Shown here in pieces: positions 43,403 through 53,961 of a stretch of DNA of 53,961 nucleotides (position 1 is the stretch's first letter; every line of letters starts with the position of its first letter). The notes under the pieces were generated by a model. It searched no databases. It had not been told where the DNA came from and saw only the letters and a program-made list of their open reading frames with translations. Source of the stretch: Hysterium pulicare CBS 123377 (taxonomy: Eukaryota > Ascomycota > Dothideomycetes > Hysteriales > Hysteriaceae). Made by a program: the position numbers and the translations under genes. The stretch lies in contig AJFK01000122.1 in assembly GCA_000467715.1 (NCBI GenBank), positions 1-53,961 on the forward strand, given 5' to 3'.

Positions 43403-44420
43403 ATGGCTCCACGGAAGTCCTTTCGCCATCTTTTTCCCGCCTTCCCCATATTTCTGGTTTTCTTTCTAATTCCATTTTCCAAAGCAACATGCTATGGCCT
43501 CGATGGCAATACCATGGACCCTCAATTCCAGCCATGTAGTGCCGTCGAAGGCGCCATAACCGTATGCTGCGCAACCAACCGTACCAATCACTTCGGTGGG
43601 TCGTACTTTGGTGGGCCAACGGCAGACAAATGCTTGCCAAACGGGCTGTGCTACAACGTCGCGGTATCCTCTCCCTCGCTCACCTACGTTCAATATTGGC
43701 GCAATGGCTGTACAACTACACCCGTAGATGTCGCACACTGTCTGGATGTGTGTATCCTACCGGACCAGGTGGTATGTGTACTATTCCGCATTGATATTCC
43801 CCAAAGTATTTCCTCGACGTCCTAAGCCCCTCATGTGATTAGATTTGAGATGCTCTTTCTAACTTACTTCTTAGATTTCAGGCGGATTTGCCATAATGAC
43901 TCCGTGCGATGGGAATTCCAACTCTACGACTTGGTGCTGTGGGAGAAACACATCTTGCTGCGGGACAACAGGAGAAGTCACCCTTGCACCTACTCTAGGG
44001 GCAGCTTTATCCTCTACAACTCCGCCCGCTAGCCCTACGACAAGTCCCACTGCCTCTACTGTCCCCTCATCGAAAGCTTCTGGCAGTTCTACTCCTTCGG
44101 ATCCCGCTGATCGTGGTTCTCGGCTCCGTCCCGGCGCTTTGGCAGCCATATCTGTATGCTCGGTGATTACATTTCTCGCTATGTTCGCCCTATTGATCCT
44201 TAAGCATCGACGGGGAAAACGGAAAGAGACTCTTCAAAGAGCTGCCCAAGAAATCCCGGGTACCTATTCCACGCAGCTTAATGCCATATCGCCGAACGCT
44301 GGAAAGTCACCCATCACGCAAAAATCGCCACACTTAGCAGCAACAAACGAACCACTAGTGATTCAGACTTCACCAGTTGAGCTGAATAGTCCGGACGATA
44401 GAGTTCATGAGATTGGATAG
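43403..44420 (+). CDS. Cys-rich single-pass surface protein
   Basis: Two exons (intron 43772-43874) give 304 residues. Signal peptide MAPRKSFRHLFPAFPIFLVF runs to FSKA-TC. The ectodomain is Cys-rich (CYGLDGNTM, VCCATN, CLPNGLCYN, GCTTTP, HCLDVC, PCDG, WCCGRNTSCC), a pattern common in ascomycete membrane proteins of unknown role. Then comes a Ser/Thr/Pro linker, one transmembrane helix (ALAAISVCSVITFLAMFALL, then I) and a basic HRRGKRK stop-transfer before a cytoplasmic tail. The layout resembles a WSC-type wall sensor, but the cysteine spacing is not that of a WSC domain. Start ATG at 43403. Confidence 0.8.
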
Positions 44421-45396
44421 AATGCTTCTCGGCACTTTTTTGACGCACGGAGGTCCCTGGTCGACAATGAATGGATACTTTGTCTTTGTACAATATGAAC
44501 GAAAGCCACCAAGTTTGATCATAACGCATATCGCAATTTACTCACCGTCTTTTGTATGTCTGGCTTCTGTGCAGCCGCAGATAGCGGAAGGGTATAGAAG
44601 GGTGCATTTCACCAAATGGTGCTTCTGATCGCGTGAGAATATTGTCGATGGTCATTGGTCATGATACTTGCAGAGCGTGTGAGCAAAGTATGAGATGGTT
44701 TGTAGATGTTCCCATCAAGATTGCTCGCAAGGGTTAGGCATTTCCTTTTATGGTTAGATCAGGGCTAGTAGTATCCCACCAGAACTTATATCGGGTGCAC
44801 GTATGTTGCTTTGTAAGCCTAACCCTTTTGAAAACAATACGTGCACATGTTTGTGTACCCTGATATCTGCTAGATCGGTTTAATGAGGCAACTGGCTTTA
44901 ATGACCTCCACCGAGTCCAGATCACAGAGTCCCAGGAGCGGGGTTTTAGCGGCAGACACATCCTACAGACGATACGTGGTTGACGGCATGAGACTTACAA
45001 GCTGTAACGTGCAGTAGCCCTGTCTAAGGTCACATCCGAGTCATCCACATCCGATCCGACAGAACCTCTTCCATCATCATCTCTTCCAAGCCCGGCAAGG
45101 GAGAAAGCAACACCCGGACCCTCGACGAAGAGATCGAAACCAGGTGGCCATTTCAATGTACTGACGAGAAGAGAAAAAGAAGGAAGCGGGAACTTCTTAG
45201 TCGACCTCATTGGCGGTGGGAGTGGCCGTGGTAATCTTGCAATGCACTATTGAGTCATTGGCGGAGCAAAGGACTGCAGTAGGATAGATTCACTTGTCGA
45301 TTTGTCGACAACACTATCTAACAAGATGAAACGATGCAGAGAATGAGCAGTTCTTCGCTGAAAATTGGCTGGCTTAGATCATCTGCTTCACTAACC
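44421..45396. other. Intergenic region
   Basis: No clear gene. A 71-codon ATG frame on minus (44995-45210) is acidic at its end and could be a small gene, but nothing supports it. Perfect 10 bp inverted repeats, GTGCACGTAT (44795-44804) and ATACGTGCAC (44837-44846), are separated by 32 bases. Confidence 0.45.
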
Positions 45397-46176
45397 TCAC
45401 AACTCCTCCAAACCGCCCAATCGAGCTGATCGCCGAGCCTCTCTTCGCATCATGTGATAGACGACAGTCCACTTCTTCGTTTTCGTCGCGACATCCTCGA
45501 CATTTTTGAAGCCATGGGTTTCGTACAGGGGCTTTCCCGCCGGAGAACCTTCGACCCATGCAGGAACGAAGAGCCGATCTGCCAGATCCGTCCCCCATTT
45601 GACCATCATGGTGCCGCAGCCATGCCGTCGATATTCAGAGGCAGTGAAGAGAATGTTGAGTACTGATGCGGAGAGAGAATGAGTAGCCAAACCAGGACAG
45701 CAGGAGAAAACGAATCACTCAAGTTTAACTTCGAGGCACTACAGAGAAAACTTACCAACGTGAGCTTCGCCTTCGGAGTATCTCTTCCTTCTCTCCAGGA
45801 AGTCCTTCATCGCAACCTCATGAGCGAACCACTCGTCAGAATCTGGTTCGAATGCGCATCTTTCATCCTTTTGATGGTCTCCATTCAACGCGGGACTGTG
45901 CCCGGGTCCAGGCGAAGAAGACGCGAAGGTTGGGTAGATCTTCCAGTTCGCAGCGCTGGCGAGTTTACCGGTGTCCTGGTCAACGATCTTCCACCAACAG
46001 TCTGCCGCATCACCATGCATGTCCTTGAGGAATTTGCGCTTTGCTGCAGCATGGGCAGCTGGTGTGTTGAAACCGAAGAGGGCCTCGTGTGCTGCATTGC
46101 CCTCAAAGGCGGCAAACTGCGCGACGATGAGTTCATCGAGGTCCTCTTCAGTGACGCGGGATAGAACGAGATGCAT
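45397..46176 (-). CDS. GNAT-family N-acetyltransferase
   Basis: Two exons (93 nt intron 45755-45663) give 228 residues. It begins MHLVLSRVTEEDLDELIVAQ, the usual GNAT beta-1/alpha-1 start, and has WWKIVDQDTGKLASAANWKI (beta 2-4). The acetyl-CoA loop is the poorly conserved YRRHGCGTMMVKWGTDLADR (RxxGxG type), followed by the C-terminal SPAGKPLYETHGFKNVED segment (LYExxGF). Fungal relatives of this size are soluble and of unknown substrate. ATG at 46176 has no competitor. Confidence 0.88.
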
Positions 46177-47301
46177 GGCAAGGATGAAACGACGAGATCA
46201 CTTTCAACCGGGGGAGAAGACAGCAATTGTTCCTTACGAGGTGAAAGTACTCGGACCCTTTCCGGGTGATTACAAAGCATTGCTCACGTGGGGTACACAG
46301 TCGGGAAGTGGAACAACTTTTGCAGGTACCCACTTAACTCCCATATTCCTTTTCCTCTGCGTTTCGCGACAAAGAAGGATCGGCTTCATACATTTCGTCC
46401 GAGGAAGCATGAGATTTGTTGGGGGCTATCACGGCTATCATGAAAAGACGCTGTTACGAGCGCCACGGGAGGCTTGAAGGCGTATGTATCCCTCCCGAAA
46501 GAGCAAGCGATGGCGATGCCGGGCGTGTTTCGCTTAGCGAGATGGCAGGAAAAAAGTCTTTTCGATCCTGATGGCGTTCGAGAAACATCGGTAATGGCGG
46601 GAGGACTGCTCGCGTAGCTATCGGGGTGGTGAGAGGCTTGAGCCATCGCCCGCTTCCCCGGCTTTGTGGCTTCGACCTGGACCGCCCCTGTGGACTGGAG
46701 ACGTTGTGTAACAAGCCACGTGCGGCGAAAACACACCATTTCCTGGGGTTCGTAGCAAGATTTGGAGATTGCTTCGGTACTTCTGCATGCTCAACGATTG
46801 CAGCATGCGAAACCGATACCCTGGTGGTCAGCTTCGGCAAATTCCACAGAGTGCCGGTGCTCGATAACGGAGTAAGAAGTCAAAAAGAAATTACGGTCTA
46901 GATATCGAACACGGGTGTTAGCGGGCGACTACTCCCTAGATCGTACATGGACGGTTCTGAGCTGACACTAATAGAAAGATTGGCCTTCGTCCAGCCTGGG
47001 CCCTAACAACTGACTCATGTCCAGGATTCGCTTTATCGAAGCTTCCGAGAGAATATGACGGCAAGTTAATATGCCCATGTGGTATGATTGTCAGGATTGG
47101 AATGCATACAGCCGGTGGATCATGAACACATGGTCAAACAGTAATATGGGTGGAAGTGACAGTTCATCCCGAAAGCTATCCAGAACTCCATTCCTGCCAA
47201 GGCATATTCTCTAGTTGCGCCCTAAAAGACATCGAAAGCCCACGGCTCGTCATTGATATAATACATAACACCGTGCACATCTAGTTTAGTCATCCCGATT
47301 T
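46177..47301. other. Intergenic region
   Basis: About 1.1 kb. Several overlapping frames on both strands around 46390-46900 are Arg/Pro/Ser-rich and lack recognisable domains. I see no supported gene, repeat or RNA. Confidence 0.5.
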
Positions 47302-48683
47302 TCATCGCCGATTCGTGGTAGATTCCACCCGGTAATCAACCGTCTTCCGAATGATCATCTCATCAGAGGCGTTGGTCGTCAAGGAACTTCCGTCGCCCCT
47401 CTGCCCTGAAAAATCAATATGCTCGATCCGTGTCGTGTGTTCAGTAGGCTCTGGATGTAATCGATGCATCGGAACATCGACTGTGCGGGAATGAGACGTG
47501 GTGTCGTTTCCCGACCGAAGTCCTGATGACTTGGAGTACATGTCAACGTACATACTACCCTTACTACCCTTCATGCTGGTCGCGGTTGGATCGACCTGTG
47601 CCACTGTTGTCCCCAAGTATCCTGTATCAAAAGCCTTCAAGAATGGGCGCATGCAGGGAATCGTAGCGGAGATGAGCGAGAGGTGCATCTCTAGTTGCGT
47701 GAACACCTCGGCTGGAAGAATCTGAAAGGTGTAGTCGCTGGAGTTCATTGAACTATGCAGCGCCACTATCCGCAGAGCAGAGAAAACAAGGACCCTACAG
47801 GATGCGTTAGAGTAGCATGAGACTTCTGAATGGAATCGACTCACGGGAGTCGGAACCAAAACGCGGCGACCACCACAAGCTTGGTAGAGACGGTGATTTG
47901 CACACCCCAAACCAGATAAACGGGAAGCACGAGTAAGCAGGCTTCAATAACGACGCCGAATGCAAAAAAGACCGTCCACCTCGTGTACTGAGAATTTGTT
48001 AGGAATTCCGGAACAGAACTATCCGAGGGGGTTTATCTTACTAGACCGGAGCACCTCTCGTCGAAATTGTTCCAAGGCAAGGCGCCGTCACAGGGAATCG
48101 CAGCTAAGATGATTCCCATCACACCCCAGGCGATGATGATTGCACTGATGACCTTGGTAGACAGGACGTGGTTTTTGATGCGCGTTAAGCGTTGGACCAA
48201 GAACGCTACTGCAAGCTTTGAGAAACACAGACATGAGATGTAAAGAATGTTGGAAGCGTAGAGGGCCTGGAAGTGTCCTGTTAGAAAGTCTACGAGCAAT
48301 CCGCTGTCGATGAGTGCCGCCCACCTTGTAGAAACTCTCCAAAGTAGAAGGTGCGAGGGTTGCGGAATGCTTTCCAATGCCAGTGTTGACAGCGAAGAGG
48401 GTTGCAATAAACTGGGCGAGACCGAGGGCCTAACGAAGCACGCATTAGGGGCTTGATCAAGTAAGATGGTGCTATATCTGCGTACCGTTGCGATTGAGGT
48501 GGTTGCATCGTCCAGCTCGAAGGGCCACTGTATGGGCCATCGGGTGTAGAGTCGAAATAGGTAGAAGAGAAAGCTACAAGTGAATAACAAGGCAGCGGTT
48601 ACTGTAACGTAGGGGCCATGGTCGTTAGGGTTGATGGCCTGACTGAAGGTTAGACCGTCATCTGCTGAAGGCATCGCAGGCAT
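47302..48683 (-). CDS. Rhodopsin-domain integral membrane protein
   Basis: Multi-exon gene. Start ATG at 48683 (MPAMPSADDGLTFSQ). Around seven hydrophobic helices are seen: TVTAALLFTCSFLFYLFRLY, a segment after FELDDATTSIATV, ALGLAQFIATLFAVNTGIGK, ALYASNILYISCLCFSKLAV, then AIIIAWGVMGIILAAIPC, WTVFFAFGVVIEACLLVLPV and VFSALRIVALH. These are followed by a polar tail of about 100 residues. Key signatures of the fungal rhodopsin/PTH11-like family are DDATT after helix 2, the Gly/His loop, SKLAVAFLVQRLT, and PW-WDxxxxC-like PWNNFDERCSG. No CFEM domain. It resembles the protein at 5116-6422 in fold but is not close in sequence. Role unknown. Confidence 0.82.
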
Positions 48684-50262
48684 GATGTGGGAGTTGGAGT
48701 CGCACTAAAGAATTTAGGAATTGATCAACGACGAATAAACGAAGGTAGACGGCAGCTGTTCTTCATAACACGAACAACAGGAGAGCTATAGATCTTTGAG
48801 GCATGATGAAGCGTGCAATGACCAGCTTAAGTTCACCCAGGCACCGCAAGCCTCGATGCCTCTCAGCTTGTCCACAAAGCGAGAGCAAGAGAGCAGTAGA
48901 AGGACGGGACCGACTCTGGCACGTTTCTTTTGTGTGATGAGATTTGGAAGATAGCTACCCAACGAGGCAGACCAAGCACGCCTTACCCAGAGCAGGACAA
49001 ATGGGAGGGATGCGTGAATGAACGGACGAGGGAGAAGGCTGGGGATGCTAGCACAGGGAGTGGAGTCGTGTTGAGAGGCGCAGACGGCGGCCCCCACGCG
49101 CCGAGAAGGGGGCCTCGTCTGGGGAGGGCGCGCCTCGGATGGGGGAAACGGCCCCTGGCTGGTGCCCGTCCCGTCGCCAAGGGCCAGCAGGTTAAGTGCC
49201 CGTGCCCGTCCCGTACGAAGTGCCCGCAACAAGTGCCCGTCCACAGCAACACGCTTCCATCGCTTGATCCTGACAAACTACTGCAGGTTGGTGGTTTGGC
49301 CCCAGCTGCTAACCTCCAACTACTGCACGCCGTCACACCGCACTCTCTGCCTGCTTGCCTGGATGAATTTGTTTTGTGCTCCCTGCCATCATTCTTCGGC
49401 GCCATCCCACGGCTGCAGCGCCACATTATTTAATCGAATTCAAGCGATCCCATGCTCTGGGTCTCTCTACTCCTCCCCTGTCCTCGACGGCGGAACCCAC
49501 CCGAGCCGTGGACAAGCATTGGTCTGGCTGGTGAAACCCTAATCTATCGAGATCCAACCCGGCCTCCTGTATCTGATCTGCTCGTGAGATCGGGATAAAT
49601 GGACGCGAACAAAGGAAGTCTTGGATTATCCCGCGACAGCTGTCTCCTGCGGCAGGTGGACTTGCTCCTGCGCGACGAAGGTTCTTTGGAATTCCCAATC
49701 GCAGCATTACCAGCACGCCGGATGGACTAGAATGCGCAAAGTAACGACGACTCTACTACACCACCTGCGGCTTGCCACTTCCAACTCTTGATTTGGACGG
49801 CATACTGCGTTCATCTCACCGTTCAAGCTCCGTCCAAGCCTTCAAGCCCAGTCCCAACGCTCCAAGCGAATGGTCGCTTCAGGTTCGAGAACGCCTCCAG
49901 AAATGAACGGCATTTCCTAGCCGAACGCGCAGGACATGGGCTTGAACTGTAACAGTTTGCTTTTTTTGGCGTTACTAGAACACGAGAGACGATGATACGG
50001 CCCAATAGTACGCTGGACGGCGCGGCTCTCCCCTGCAAGAGCTCTAGTACAAACCATCGAGATGCAGATGTCAAAGGTCGAGGCATCTCTTAGCGCACCC
50101 CAACCGAACCCTTAAGCTGCATGCTCCCAATTATCTCTCCGTATTTCCCCAAGCTTACCCCGGTGCTGGAACTGTAAGGCTTGCAGCTGTTCATATCTTC
50201 CTGGGAGAAGACTCCTTACACTCACACTTTCACTTCCATCCTACGCAAACAAACCGTCCATC
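48684..50262. other. GC-rich intergenic region, permease promoter
   Basis: About 1.6 kb with no supported gene. A GC-rich stretch (49070-49260) repeats a GTGCCCGTCC-like decamer at least four times near 49198-49240, opening frames on both strands. From about 50180 the plus strand is pyrimidine-rich (CACTTTCACTTCCATCC), typical of a fungal core promoter ahead of the permease. Confidence 0.5.
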
Positions 50263-52280
50263 ATGGCTTCCATGAACCATTCAGATAAGATGGGTGAGGT
50301 TGAAGGTGTCTACGAGCTGGACCACTCCTCCCCATCTACACCACCAGAGGGCGAATTGGTGTCCGGCCGGTACCATGGCACAGATCAGGATGCCCGGGAT
50401 ATGTCTAGGTTGGGAAAGAAACAGCAGTTCCAGGTATGAGGATCATCATCACAGTCGTCGACGAATGGACCCTACCGCGACCTGATATTGATGATGCGCA
50501 GAGAAACTTCCGATATATCTCTATGCTGGGTTTCTCCAGCACGTTGATGGCCACGTGGGAATGCCTCATCGCGTAAGTAATGTTGCACAACCGTGTACGC
50601 TATGTTCCTTGACTGACTTCGGTAGAACGGCTGCCATTGCGCTCATAAACGGTGGTCTCGCTGTATGCATGCTCTCTCCAGCGATTCGATCGAGATGAAG
50701 ACCGACTAATATGTATTCCGTCGACAGGGTTATGTCTGGACCTCACTGATTACGACCTTCCTCTTCACCTCTGTTGTAGCATCCATGGCCGATATGGCAT
50801 CGATGGCGCCAACCACTGGTGGACAATATCGTAAGCTCACATCACGACCTGTTTCCAACTGTCGTAACTAATTGCCTCGCAGACTGGGTGTCGGAGTTCG
50901 CACCGAAGAGCAAACAACGATTTCTCAGCTATATCGCTGGTAAGTTTGATATTTCTGACTTTACCGGAAGCTGCAAGGAGCCCATGTTCATTAGTTATAC
51001 AGGTTGGACCAGCGCTCTCGGATGGCAAGCTGCTTTGGGGAGTGCATGCTTCCTTTCCGCTGGCATGATTCAGGGCCTCATCGTCCTGAACCATGATAGT
51101 TACGTCCCCGAACGTTGGCACAGCACCCTCATCTTGATCGCGGTTGCCATGGTGGCGACGTTCGTCAACACTATCGGCGCAAGACATCTACCCATGCTGG
51201 AAGGATTCATTCTGCTCCTTCACATCCTCGGGTTCTTCGCCATCATCATCCCTCTATGGGTTTTGGCACCGAAAGTTCCAGCAAGGAGGGTCTTCACTGA
51301 GTTTTCTAATGGCGGTGGATGGCTCAATGCTGCTGCTGCTTGTACATTCGGTCACCTTGCCACCCTTTTTTCATTCTTGGGGGCCGACTGTGTTGCGCAT
51401 ATGTGTAAGTAGCGAGTGCTCATACTCCGGACCCGAAGATAGAACTAACGGTTTCTCAGCTGAAGAAATCCGGGACGCTTCAATTGTGGTGCCTCGTACT
51501 ATGGTTACCACAGTTACTCTCAATGGTGCAATGGCCTTCGTGGCTGCCGTCACCTTCGCTTTCTGCATAACTGACCTGGATGCCGCTCTTGGAAGCGCAA
51601 CTGGCTACCCCTTCATCGAGGTTTTCTACGCTGCTACAAATTCCAAGGGTGCTGCTACTGGGATGACCTGCATCTTCATTCTTCTCCTCATATGTGCCGC
51701 CATTAGCAACTTGGCCACAGCCTCACGCCAAATCTTCGCCTTCGCACGTGACAACGGCCTTCCCGCTCCCCACTTCTTCAGCAAGGTAACCTATTTCCCC
51801 CATCTCGTATAGGTACCCCATAGCTTACAACTACCATAGATTACCAAGCTCGGTGTGGAGATTCCGCTAAATGCCATTTTGGTCTCGCTCACCGTCACTA
51901 CGGTTATCGCACTGATCAATATTGGCTCAACCGCTGCGTTCAACTCCATTATCTCTCTTGTCGTTGCGGCTGATCTTTCCACCTACGGCCTCGCCATCAG
52001 CTGCGTTACGCTCAGGCGCATCCGCAATATGCCGCTCCTCCCCTCACGTTGGGGCATGGGCAAGTTCGCTCTTCCGGTCAACATTCTGGCATTGTCGTAC
52101 ATCGCTTTCGCTTTGATTCTCTCCTTCTTCCCCACGTCTCGAATAGGCCTGACGGTACAGAGTATGAACTGGTCCAGCGTTATCTACTTCGGCGTGCTGT
52201 GTATTGCATTGACGTTGTACTTCTTTCACGGCCGCCAGAAGTACCAGGGTCCAGTTGCGTATGTCAGACGCTTAGAGTAA
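50263..52280 (+). CDS. APC-family amino-acid/GABA permease
   Basis: About eight exons give roughly 530 residues. Start MASMNHSDKMGEVEG at 50263. Plasma-membrane transporter for amino acids, GABA or choline-like amines. The cytoplasmic N-terminus leads into RNFRYISMLGFSSTLMATWE, then AIALINGG, SMADMASMAPTTGGQYHWVS (the conserved substrate loop), AGWTSALGWQ, GADCVAHMSEEIRDASIVVP (consensus region before TM7), ASRQIFAFARDNGLP and the final GRQKYQGPV tail. These match the fungal GABA/choline permease group of the amino acid-polyamine-organocation family. Around twelve transmembrane helices are visible. The substrate cannot be read from sequence. Confidence 0.9.
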
Positions 52281-52590
52281 GGGGATATAATTTTTCGTTG
52301 TGGGCCTTGCACCTCGGAGGTCAAGCGCATTGGAAGGTAATTTGTGAGCGGCCTTCTGCGCATCTTGTAATCGGGCAATATCTTTAAATGCCCAGTCAGT
52401 CATTTGCTTATTTATTCCTGCAGCATTTAGAAACCAGATCTTACACGCGCATTGACCTTGCCAGCCAGTGAATCTAATCTCGCAGATTGTCAAATTCACC
52501 GTCGCAGATTGTGTAGCTGCGTATGCGAGTATCGAGATGCTTACTCCAATCATTCCTTTATATATTCAGGCCACTGGGTACTTTAGTATG
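52281..52590. other. Short intergenic between convergent genes
   Basis: About 310 bases holding the 3' ends of the permease and the glutathione transferase. Nothing else is seen. Confidence 0.5.
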
Positions 52591-53546
52591 TCAGTTCTTG
52601 CGACCAGACCCGTCATACATTGTCGATCGCCCTTCCATTACCGACTGCCATGCTGGCGTCTTCATTGCCATCTCCCCGTATTTCTTCACCTCGTCCGGGA
52701 TAAGGTCATGGTGTCCAACATCCTGCAGACGCGCAATCACAACAACCAAATGCGCATCCAACTCTGTCGGCCGCTGCTGTCCAAACATCCATGGCCCCGC
52801 CCCAGGAACCAACAGCCTACCTAACTCATCCAAGAGTTCCTTTGCCTTCTCAGCCTCCTCGGCGACCTTTTCCGGTTCGAGCGCACTGATTTTATCTCTT
52901 CTTAGGCTAGAAGTATGTTTCATCAACGACAGATCGAAAAGTACCACGCTCAAATAGCTCTTGCTACTCACATCTTGAGCTTGTACTCCAAAGCTTCACG
53001 ATATCTTTCACTAATATCTTTTTTTTCCAGTAGATTGAGCACGTTGTCGGCGAAACCAGAAGCCAGGCCTGGGCTACCCCGGAAGGAAAGGCTGAAAAAG
53101 TTCAGATCGTGCATCTGGCGTAAGAGACGTGATGTTTCGTCCGCATGTTCGCTGGGTAAGAGTTCCGGGTAGCGCGCTGCTATGTATTGTGAGATTGCGT
53201 AAGTTTGGGCGAGAGGGAAGTCGAAGGCCTCGCCGCTTCCGAGCACGGGCACCTGATGGGTTGGGTCAGAATTAAAGCAAACATTTGATCAAGTTAAGAC
53301 GGAATATTTAGAGGCAAAGGTTAATAATACTTGTCCATTTGGGTTCACTTCGCACAAGTAATACTCGGAGAGCTGCTCTTCGTTGAAGATATCAATCTCT
53401 TTGTAGCCAACGTCCATGGCAGATGCGGCATCTTTTGGCTCCCCTCGCACTTCGCAAAGATAGCGCATCATGATGGAGCAGATCGAGTAGCGATTGTAGT
53501 AGAGCGTGTAGGGAGTCCCTTTCGAGCTGTGATGTTGTTGAGTCAT
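52591..53546 (-). CDS. Glutathione S-transferase-like protein
   Basis: Three exons (introns 53330-53253 and 52971-52907) give 270 residues; start MTQQHHSSKG at 53546. The thioredoxin-like N-domain has YTLYYNRYSICSIMMRYLCE, NPNGQVPVLGSGEAFDFPLA (the cis-Pro before V-P-V-L) and QTYAISQYIAARYPEL (the usual ES/QT glutathione site, with Gln-Thr here). The helical C-domain has LVPGAGPWMFGQQRPTELDA, matching the ADxxL region of fungal GSTs. Soluble, probably detoxifies or conjugates electrophiles. Fungal relatives of this type are often single-copy and poorly studied. The substrate is unknown. Confidence 0.85.
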
Positions 53547-53961
53547 ATCGATTTGCGACTTGCACGAAACAGATCAACGCCAATAATGACTATATTGTTG
53601 GACGAGCGCTGATTGTTAGGTGTTATTTGATCTTTGGCAACACTTGGACTGGTACAGGTGTAAGATTTGAAATAGCTCGCTCTTCGGTGTTTGAGCATCG
53701 GCCGAATTGGTAAGAATTAAGACCGTAGTGCTGACTCCGATATGAGCTGACGTTTCAATGCGCAAAGACTTACGCTATGGCTTTCTCTATCAGGTGCTTA
53801 CCTTTGTGTCTTTGCGGGAATGAAGTAGGTGAAATTATACTGTGATTAGTAAGATGCCAAGGCCGGCCCCGCCAAACCAGCTTCCAATCCGAGTCTCTCC
53901 TCCGCTTGCTCCCTTCATCAACTCAAAGCTATATTCCAAGGCGGCAGGCCGCAGTGCGGTA
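53547..53961. other. Right end of window, no gene seen
   Basis: About 415 bases upstream of the glutathione transferase, presumably its promoter. No coding pattern or repeat was recognised. Confidence 0.5.

Noticed and set aside
48786-49433. Long GC-rich frames on both strands
   Set aside because: Arg/Pro/Ser-rich in all frames and driven by GTGCCCGTCC-like repeats; no family resemblance.
1-53961. CRISPR arrays, bacterial operons or ribosome binding sites
   Set aside because: The window is clearly fungal with spliceosomal introns; the tandem repeats have no spacer structure.

Overview
The window is genomic DNA of a filamentous ascomycete (Pezizomycotina). Nearly every gene is broken by short 44-103 nt spliceosomal introns. 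The families are typical of that group: a fungal P450, a PDR-type ABC pump, PTH11/rhodopsin-like membrane proteins, a hybrid histidine kinase, a DUF7730-like protein and a dynamin-like GTPase. AT-rich blocks and C-to-T type decay fit repeat-induced point mutation (RIP). The species cannot be named from the sequence. For the best-resolved genes the splice junctions were worked out by hand, and the summed exon lengths are divisible by three.

Region 1 (1-14432) starts with a very AT-rich block and a decayed gene. It then holds a compact accessory cluster: a P450 (2185-4254, minus), a seven-helix rhodopsin/PTH11-like protein (5116-6422, plus), a berberine-bridge-type FAD oxidoreductase (7120-8644, plus) and a full PDR ABC transporter (9477-14203, plus). 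A second AT-rich patch closes it. The content looks like tailoring, export and membrane-protein functions of a secondary-metabolite cluster, but no backbone synthase is visible. Two of these genes need a GC-AG intron.

Region 2 (14433-22552) has a secreted HExxH metalloprotease with a very long Ser/Thr-rich region, minisatellite-rich DNA, a DUF7730/F-box-like gene and an orphan C-terminal half of a FUSC/DUF2421 transporter.

Region 3 (22804-33210) has an intact dynamin-like GTPase followed by about 8 kb of recently turned-over DNA. This contains a frameshifted second dynamin fragment with an internal duplication, two direct copies of a ~102 bp repeat, an intact coiled-coil gene with a ten-copy 19 bp minisatellite just upstream of its start, a decayed coiled-coil relative, and one whole and one fragmentary Pro/Gln-rich reading frame.

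Region 4 (35188-53546) is ordinary genic DNA: a GAF/hybrid histidine kinase, a broken unknown gene, a small Cys-containing secreted protein, a type II glycosyltransferase, a Cys-rich single-pass membrane protein, a GNAT acetyltransferase, a second rhodopsin-like protein, an APC-family amino-acid/GABA permease and a glutathione S-transferase. No rRNA, tRNA or CRISPR was recognised.
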